Positions 59,807 through 64,000 of a stretch of DNA of 64,000 bases are shown piece after piece (positions within the stretch are counted from its first letter, which is position 1; each line of letters begins with the position of its first letter). Below the pieces are notes generated by a model, which searched no databases, was not told the origin of the DNA, and was given only the letters and a program-made list of their open reading frames with translations. The translations under genes were made by a program, and so were the position numbers. The DNA lies in contig JAIPJB010000001.1 of NCBI GenBank assembly GCA_021734395.1, positions 124,001-188,000 of the forward strand, in the 5' to 3' direction. This DNA comes from Candidatus Altimarinota bacterium. GTDB taxonomy: Bacteria; Patescibacteriota; Gracilibacteria; UBA4473.

Positions 59807-61699
59807 ATGAAATACACCACCGATTATTTACGTGAAAAATGGATCGCCTTCTGGCGAGAAAAAGACCATACGATCCTGCCTTCGGCAAGTGTCATTCCTG
59901 ACAATGATCCGACCGCTCTCTTTCACAACTCCGGCATGCATCCGCTGGTGCCTTTCCTCATGGGAGAAGATCATCCAGAAGGAAAACGACTGGCGAATGC
60001 ACAGAAATGCATCCGAACGGGTGACATTGATGAAGTCGGCGATGCGGTGCACCTGACTTTTTTCGAAATGCTGGGGAACTGGTCACTGGGAGACTACAAA
60101 AAAGAAGACCAGATCCGATGGTCGTATGAGTTTTTGACCGATGAAAAATGGCTCGGCCTAGATCCCGAAAAACTCGCTGTTTCGGTTTTTGCTGGAGATG
60201 ACGATGCTCCCCGAGACGAAGAAGCGGCGAAAGTTTGGCAATCATGCGGTATTGCCCCCGAACGAATCGCCTACCTGGGGAAAGCCGATAACTGGTGGGC
60301 CAAGGGGGATATCGGACCGTGTGGTCCCGACAGCGAGATGTTTTACTGGACCGGAGACAAACCCGCTCCAGAAAACTTCCAAGAAACCCACGATGACGAA
60401 CACTGGGTCGAGATCTGGAACGATGTCTTTATGGAGTTTAATCGGACCGAAAAAGGCGCGCTCGAATCCTTGCCCCAAAAAAATATCGATACCGGTATGG
60501 GGCTGGAACGAACTGTCGCCGTACTCAATGGCCTGCAATCGGTGTATCAGACCTATGCTTTTGCGCTAATTTTGGAAAAAATCGCAGATCTGGCCGGAAA
60601 GCCAGAACTGGCAAAAAACCCCATCGCCAAAACTCCGGAGGCAAATTCTGCACGGATTATTGCCGATCACTTGCGCTCAGCCACGGTAATGATTGGGGAT
60701 AGTATCATCCCGTCTAATACCGATCAGGGATACATCCTCCGCCGACTCATTCGTCGAGCCATTCGTCATGCGCGAAAACTCGGCATCCAGGGAAGTGAAA
60801 ATGAGTCTTTCGGTTTTTGCAATAGTATTGCAAAAACGGTAATAAAGAAGCTTTCACCATACTATCCAGGACTCAAGACCAAAGAGTCTTTCATTCTGGA
60901 AGAGCTGAACCGGGAAGAGGCACAGTTTTTGAAAACGCTAGAAAAAGGGGAAAAAGAGTTTGAGAAACTGGTTTCCTCTCTTTCTCGTCATCCTGAATTT
61001 ATTTCAGGATCTCCCAAATCATGCTCAAGCTCTGAGATTCCGAAACAAGTTCGGAATGACAAGAGAGAAGGAGTTATCGCCGGATCAGATGCATTTAACC
61101 TGTATGAAACCTATGGATTTCCTCTCGAGATGACAATGGAACTGGCAGAAGAAAAACAACTAACTGTCGATGAAGATGGTTTTTATAAAGCGCAAGAACT
61201 CCACCAGCAAAAATCTCGTGCCGGTGCTGAGAAGAAATTTTCCGGAGGTCTGGGTGATAAATCCGAAGAAACCGTCAAACTTCATACTGCGACTCACCTC
61301 CTCCACGCAGCTCTACGAAAAGTCTTGGGCGAGCATGTCGAGCAGAGAGGATCCAATATTACCCCTGAGAGGCTTCGCTTTGATTTTTCGCACGAGGAAA
61401 AAATGACCCCCGAGCAAATAACGGAAGTCGAGAAACTGGTCAATGATGCAATCCAGGCCGATGTTCCTATTACCAAGAAGGAAATGACCGTCGAGGAAGC
61501 GAAGCAGTCGGGAGCGATCGGGCTTTTTGAACACAAATACGGAGACAAGGTCAAAGTGTACTCCATGGGGGACCTCTCCAAAGAAATCTGCGGCGGTCCA
61601 CATGTGGAACACACCGGTCAGTTGGGAAGTTTTAAGATCAAGAAAGAGCAAGCCTCTTCTCGAGGCGTGCGGAGGATTAAAGCGGTGGTAGGAAATTAA
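59807..61699 (+). CDS. alaS: Alanyl-tRNA synthetase, short form with in-frame repeat insertion
   Basis: 630 aa; bacterial AlaRS is usually about 850-880. Charges tRNA-Ala and edits Ser/Gly. Class II core: REKWIAFWREKDHTILPSASVIP, NSGMHPLVPFLMGE, GNWSLGDYKK, EIWNDVFMEFNR, NIDTGMGLERTVAVLNG and RIIADHLRSATVMI. The editing site keeps HTATHLLH and the CGGPHVEHT motif. The protein stops soon after (SRGVRRIKAV), so the C-Ala domain is missing. Residues about 394-418 (SRHPEFISGSPK...PKQVRNDK) are encoded by a GTCAT-family repeat placed just before AGSDAFNLYETYGFP and carried in frame. Confidence 0.96.
   Translation: MKYTTDYLREKWIAFWREKDHTILPSASVIPDNDPTALFHNSGMHPLVPFLMGEDHPEGKRLANAQKCIRTGDIDEVGDAVHLTFFEMLGNWSLGDYKKEDQIRWSYEFLTDEKWLGLDPEKLAVSVFAGDDDAPRDEEAAKVWQSCGIAPERIAYLGKADNWWAKGDIGPCGPDSEMFYWTGDKPAPENFQETHDDEHWVEIWNDVFMEFNRTEKGALESLPQKNIDTGMGLERTVAVLNGLQSVYQTYAFALILEKIADLAGKPELAKNPIAKTPEANSARIIADHLRSATVMIGDSIIPSNTDQGYILRRLIRRAIRHARKLGIQGSENESFGFCNSIAKTVIKKLSPYYPGLKTKESFILEELNREEAQFLKTLEKGEKEFEKLVSSLSRHPEFISGSPKSCSSSEIPKQVRNDKREGVIAGSDAFNLYETYGFPLEMTMELAEEKQLTVDEDGFYKAQELHQQKSRAGAEKKFSGGLGDKSEETVKLHTATHLLHAALRKVLGEHVEQRGSNITPERLRFDFSHEEKMTPEQITEVEKLVNDAIQADVPITKKEMTVEEAKQSGAIGLFEHKYGDKVKVYSMGDLSKEICGGPHVEHTGQLGSFKIKKEQASSRGVRRIKAVVGN
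60987..61060. repeat. GTCAT...ATGAC repeat inserted in frame in alaS
   Basis: GTCATCCTGAATTTATTTCAGGAT (arms TCCTGAA/TTCAGGA), a 20-base link, GATTCCGAAACAAGTTCGGAATGAC (arms ATTCCGAA/TTCGGAAT). 74 bp. Same family as 34456, 45220, 46432, 61703, 63497 and the fragment at 32777, all of which are intergenic. Confidence 0.9.
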
Positions 61700-61702
61700 T
61701 CC

Positions 61703-61785
61703 GTCATTGCGAGTGACCGAAGGAAGCGCGGCAATCTGCTTCGTGCTTTTTGAGATTGCTTCGTCCTTGCACTCCTCGCAATGAC
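61703..61785. repeat. GTCAT...ATGAC repeat (GTCATTGCGAG variant)
   Basis: Ends GTCATTGCGAGTG and CACTCCTCGCAATGAC are complementary; the middle has GCAATCTGC and GAGATTGCTTCG. 83 bp, directly after the alaS stop. Confidence 0.85.
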
Positions 61786-61793
61786 TCTACGAT

Positions 61794-61906
61794 AAAAAAA
61801 AACCTCCTCACTGTGCGTATTACTGCAACAGGTGATTCTCATCAGTTGATTATTTTCCGGTTGAACGGAGAATCATCAGCATGATCTCTATAGAATCGTG
61901 AGGAGG
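61794..61906 (-). ncRNA. Candidate structured small RNA with terminator, downstream of tRNA-Thr
   Basis: Read on the minus strand from 61906: CCTCCTCAC, about 86 nt, GTGAGGAGG, then nine T (61802-61794). Outer stem 9 bp and inner stem TGATTCTC/GAGAATCA (61875-61868 with 61840-61833), with two internal loops of about 22 nt each and a 27-nt apical part. The outer stem plus T-run is a complete intrinsic terminator. It starts 47 nt after the tRNA-Thr 3' end on the same strand. No known RNA class recognised. Confidence 0.5.
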
Positions 61907-61953
61907 GGGTGGGTCTGCAGGCGTACTTTCTAATATTCTTCGGCCTGCGAATG

Positions 61954-62026
61954 AGCGGGGGACGGGACTCGAACCCGCGACACACTGATTACGAATCAGC
62001 TGCTCTTCCAACTGAGCTACTCCCGC
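61954..62026 (-). tRNA. tRNA-Thr (anticodon CGT)
   Basis: 73 nt on the minus strand: acceptor GCGGGAG/CCCCCGC (one A-C mismatch), D arm GCTC/GAGC, anticodon stem GCTGA/TCAGT with loop TTCGTAA (anticodon CGT, reads ACG), TpsiC arm with TTCGAGT, discriminator T. CCA is not encoded. Confidence 0.95.
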
Positions 62027-62171
62027 AAATTGCAGAGAGCGAAATGTCCACAGGAGTATCCATCCGGGAGGGAGGGGCCATATTATTTCGCCTCTGCGAT
62101 TTATGTAAAAGATGCTTCAAAAGAAGCGTAGTAGCAAGGTATCCCAAAAAATATTTTTGTCAAATATTTCT

Positions 62172-62459
62172 TTATTCGGCTTCCCGAAACCCCGTCTCGG
62201 GATTTTTTCGGTGAAATTCCAGCTCTGCTTTTTGAGGATCTCTATCCGCCTGAAGGCGGATCTCGTACCCCAGAATATTAAGCCTTTCCACCAGATCATT
62301 CTGAAATTTTCGAAAAAGTTCGACTTCTTCGGGATTTCGAAAAGCAATGCGACCCTGATTTTGGCTCGCAATTTCCTGTAAAATCCAAGATTCCAGCATG
62401 GCAGTTTCAGACATAACATTTCCAAATTCTTCCGATTGTGTCGTTTCTTCTTCGATCAT
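62172..62459 (-). CDS. Hypothetical 95-aa acidic protein
   Basis: Not recognised. A mostly helical, Glu-rich soluble protein (MIEEETTQSEEFGNVMSETA..., ESWILQEIASQNQGRIAFRN, PEEVELFRKFQNDLVERLNILGYEI). A small perfect hairpin ATCCGCC-TGAA-GGCGGAT (62243-62260) is part of its coding region (LQADRDP). Ends with the charged FHRKNPETGFREAE. Lies upstream of the tRNA-Thr gene on the same strand. 62027-62171 holds no gene. Confidence 0.45.
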   Translation of the reverse strand: MIEEETTQSEEFGNVMSETAMLESWILQEIASQNQGRIAFRNPEEVELFRKFQNDLVERLNILGYEIRLQADRDPQKAELEFHRKNPETGFREAE

Positions 62460-62498
62460 GGGTCTCTTTTTGTACCAGGCTCAGATCTGAAGTCAAGA

Positions 62499-63329
62499 CT
62501 ACCCTTGAGCCTCCCATAGTTTCTGCATTTCTTCCCGGGCAGCAGCGATATAGTCTTCTCCGTCGCTCGCGTACAGCACCGACCGAGAGACTGGAATCAA
62601 AACTCCAATACCATGTTTACGACATTTGAGAACTTCCTCCATCGAACCCCCCTGTGCCCCTACTCCCGGACACAAAAACCATGCATGCGGCATTTCTTCC
62701 CGGAAAAAGGAAAGCATCCCTTCTGGAATAGTGGCTCCCAGCACTGCTCCTACCGATGAGAAATTGTTTTTCGGAGATTGGGTGGTCATGTTCCATTCTT
62801 CCACTTTTTCGGCAATACGCACCGATAGATCGCCTTCTCCGCCCTGAAATTCTGCGGCTGATGGATTGGATGTGCGCACCAGAACAAAAATCCCTCTGCC
62901 GTTTTCTTCGCAGTATTTAATAAAAGGCAGCATTCCGTCCGTCCCAAGTAAGGGGTTTACTGTCAACGCATCTCCGCTCAATGGTCCATCCCCGAGATAC
63001 GCTTTTGCATACGCTTCGGCGGTAGAGCCAATATCATTTCTCTTTCCGTCGATAAGAACAATAAGATTTTTTTCTTTCGCCAGAGCGATTAATTTTTCCA
63101 CAGCGGCAATCCCTTCGTGTCCAAAAACCTCGAAATAGGCCATCTGAATTTTTACTCCGCAGACTAAATCGTGCAAAGACTCAATCATTTCACTGCAAAA
63201 CTGAAATGCCCCGCCCGCATTGCGGGTAAATTTTTTGGGGAATTTTTCGGGTTTGGGATCAAGCCCAAGCATCAAACAACTATTTTTTTCTTTCACGACC
63301 GATTCCAGTTTTTCTGAGAAATTCATCAT
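62499..63329 (-). CDS. pyrF: Orotidine 5'-phosphate decarboxylase, subfamily 2
   Basis: 276 aa from ATG 63329 (MMNFSEKLESVVKEKNSCLMLGLDPKPEK); a longer in-frame start at 63452 lies in repeat DNA. Last step of UMP synthesis. LGLDPKPEKFPKKF, IQMAYFEVFGHEGIAAVEKLI, the catalytic DGKRNDIGSTAEAYAKAYLG (K and D residues, about 96-115), VNPLLGTDGMLPFI and FLCPGVGAQGG are typical of the archaeal/mycobacterial-type PyrF (TIGR02127 group). Other pyr genes are not in the window. Confidence 0.92.
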   Translation of the reverse strand: MMNFSEKLESVVKEKNSCLMLGLDPKPEKFPKKFTRNAGGAFQFCSEMIESLHDLVCGVKIQMAYFEVFGHEGIAAVEKLIALAKEKNLIVLIDGKRNDIGSTAEAYAKAYLGDGPLSGDALTVNPLLGTDGMLPFIKYCEENGRGIFVLVRTSNPSAAEFQGGEGDLSVRIAEKVEEWNMTTQSPKNNFSSVGAVLGATIPEGMLSFFREEMPHAWFLCPGVGAQGGSMEEVLKCRKHGIGVLIPVSRSVLYASDGEDYIAAAREEMQKLWEAQG

Positions 63330-63496
63330 ATCAATTATCAATGAACAATGATCAATTATCAATGCAAAATCTCCTTTCCTTCCGCTCTGGCGAAATCCCC
63401 TCCCTCTTTGTGAAAGGGAGAGACTATTCTCTCCCCTGAGGCAAAGTTTCACTCGAACTCGAAGAGAGGGAAATTTTTAACTAAAAAGCCTCCTTT
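63330..63496. repeat. Low-complexity and hairpin repeat patch
   Basis: Contains ATCAATTATCAATGAACAATGATC-like low-complexity sequence (63330-63362) and a fragment of the CCCTCCCTCTTT hairpin repeat (about 63399-63440, CTCCCTCTTTGTGAAAGGGAG). The same kinds of tract occur near 3695, 7860 and 45870. No gene. Confidence 0.5.
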
Positions 63497-63558
63497 GTCA
63501 TCCTCGCTTGTCGAGGATCCTATGCGCAAAAAGATTGCCGCGCTTCGCTCGCAATGAC
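63497..63558. repeat. GTCAT...ATGAC repeat (short variant)
   Basis: GTCATCCTCGCTTGTCGAGGAT (arms ATCCTCG/CGAGGAT) and a second half GATTGCCGCGC-TTCGCTCGCAATGAC. 62 bp, in the gap before the T4SS-type gene. Confidence 0.8.
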
Positions 63559-63565
63559 AGAAAGA

Positions 63566-64000
63566 TTATTTCTTTTTCTCTTGTTTCTTTTTGTCCGGTG
63601 TTTTTTTGTTCGATTTATCTTCCGAAGGCTTCTCCGAGGCGGAGGTTTTTTGTTTCTTTCTTTTTTCTTCCTCAGGGCGAGCCCACCGCATGATTTTTTC
63701 TTCCACCATTTCACGTGGTTTGGCATACCGCTGACGAGAAAACTTCGCGACTTTGTCCCGACGTTCCTGCGGATCTTCTTCTTCGGTAAATTGAGGAGGA
63801 GGAAGTGTTCTTCCCGAAAAAGCAGGACTGGTCATGCCATCCACCATTACTCGGTTGTACACATGAAACTTCGGGAGTGAGGCCAAATCAATAGGCAGGA
63901 TTCTTTCTTCATCAAACTGTTCTGAGAAAATTTTGGCATCATCAATTCCAATCTGAAAACTCACCAATGTCCCTACGTTTCCAAAAACCGCCGCTTGGAC
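63566..64000 (-). CDS. C-terminal part of a T4SS VirD4/HerA-type DNA-transfer ATPase (runs off right edge)
   Basis: The frame is open to the window edge: VQAAVFGNVGTLVSFQIG followed by IDDAKIFSEQFDEE, LASLPKFHVYNRVMVDGMTSPAFSGRTLPPP. This order (FGNVGT-F-x-I/V-G, then DA-F, then L-K-H-V-Y, then a TLPP loop) matches the end of the type IV secretion DNA-binding ATPases common in CPR genomes. A charged Lys/Glu-rich tail of about 60 residues (PEEEKRKKQKTSASEKPSED...KKKQEKKK) follows. The ATPase core lies outside the window. It may belong with the pilin-like protein at 18888. Confidence 0.65.
   Translation of the reverse strand, partial: VQAAVFGNVGTLVSFQIGIDDAKIFSEQFDEERILPIDLASLPKFHVYNRVMVDGMTSPAFSGRTLPPPQFTEEEDPQERRDKVAKFSRQRYAKPREMVEEKIMRWARPEEEKRKKQKTSASEKPSEDKSNKKTPDKKKQEKKK

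Overview
The window looks like a chromosomal segment of a Patescibacteria (Candidate Phyla Radiation) bacterium. The 16S gene carries CPR-type departures from the bacterial consensus (AATAGACGGGG for AATTGACGGGG; TACTCACCGCCC for TACACACCGCCC). The ribosomal cluster has no rpmD (L30) between rpsE and rplO. Several gene types common in CPR genomes are present: DUF4012, DUF2797, PrsW, a sigma-region-4/HARE-HTH fusion, a very cysteine-rich protein and a short AlaRS. TGA is used as a stop (rnpA, rplD, rpsQ), which argues against the UGA=Gly lineages Gracilibacteria and Absconditabacteria. I cannot place it more finely.

Layout. 1-9.5 kb: housekeeping genes (recJ, corA, efp, grpE, mnmA, glutamate dehydrogenase, then rpmH-rnpA-yidC). 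9.5-12.4 kb: PrsW protease, LOG-family protein and an unusual transcription factor. 12.6-24.3 kb: the S10/spc ribosomal cluster, cut between rpsC and rplP by 2.77 kb holding two secreted Sel1-repeat proteins and a pilin-like membrane protein. 24.4-30.6 kb: guaB, dprA, an M24 peptidase and a displaced secY. 30.7-32.6 kb: a stand-alone 16S rRNA gene with its own promoter, structured leader and terminator and no 23S/5S. 32.6-34.5 kb: a gene-poor zone of repeats, palindromes and three small unknown genes. 34.5-41.8 kb: ychF, xth, cysteine desulfurase and an adk-HAD-map operon. 42-45 kb: an AT-rich RloC/PrrC-like ATPase between two adenylate kinase genes. 45.4-50.6 kb: nrdR, smpB, a Cys-rich protein overlapping dnaG, and rnpB. 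50.8-64 kb: rmlD, DUF4012, clpC, a TrmB regulator with a divergent Na+/solute symporter, jag, alaS, a candidate ncRNA beside tRNA-Thr, pyrF and the end of a T4SS-type ATPase.

Three themes stand out. (1) Mobile palindromic sequences are abundant: a GTCAT...ATGAC family with seven copies or fragments and a GTAGAGACG...CGTCTCTAC palindrome. Copies lie in frame inside alaS and mnmA, a different hairpin lies inside an M24 peptidase gene, and one palindrome doubles as the clpC terminator. (2) Translation initiation looks unusual: the 16S 3' end reads CCGCC instead of CCTCC, most genes have no Shine-Dalgarno sequence, several promoters sit almost on the start codon, and the few AGGAGG/GGAGG sites precede apparently foreign small or secreted genes. 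(3) Four growth-linked promoters (rpmH, rpsJ, rplP, 16S) share TTGACA, a 16-bp spacer, TAYAHT-like -10 boxes and a GC-rich 8-nt discriminator, as expected for stringent control.

Functional links: cysteine desulfurase and MnmA could together make 2-thiouridine in tRNA; rpmH-rnpA-yidC, jag and secY cover membrane insertion and ribosome or RNA work; rnpA and rnpB together encode RNase P; GrpE and ClpC belong to the chaperone/proteolysis system, with a CIRCE-like operator before clpC. All assignments are from reading the sequence; no database search was run.
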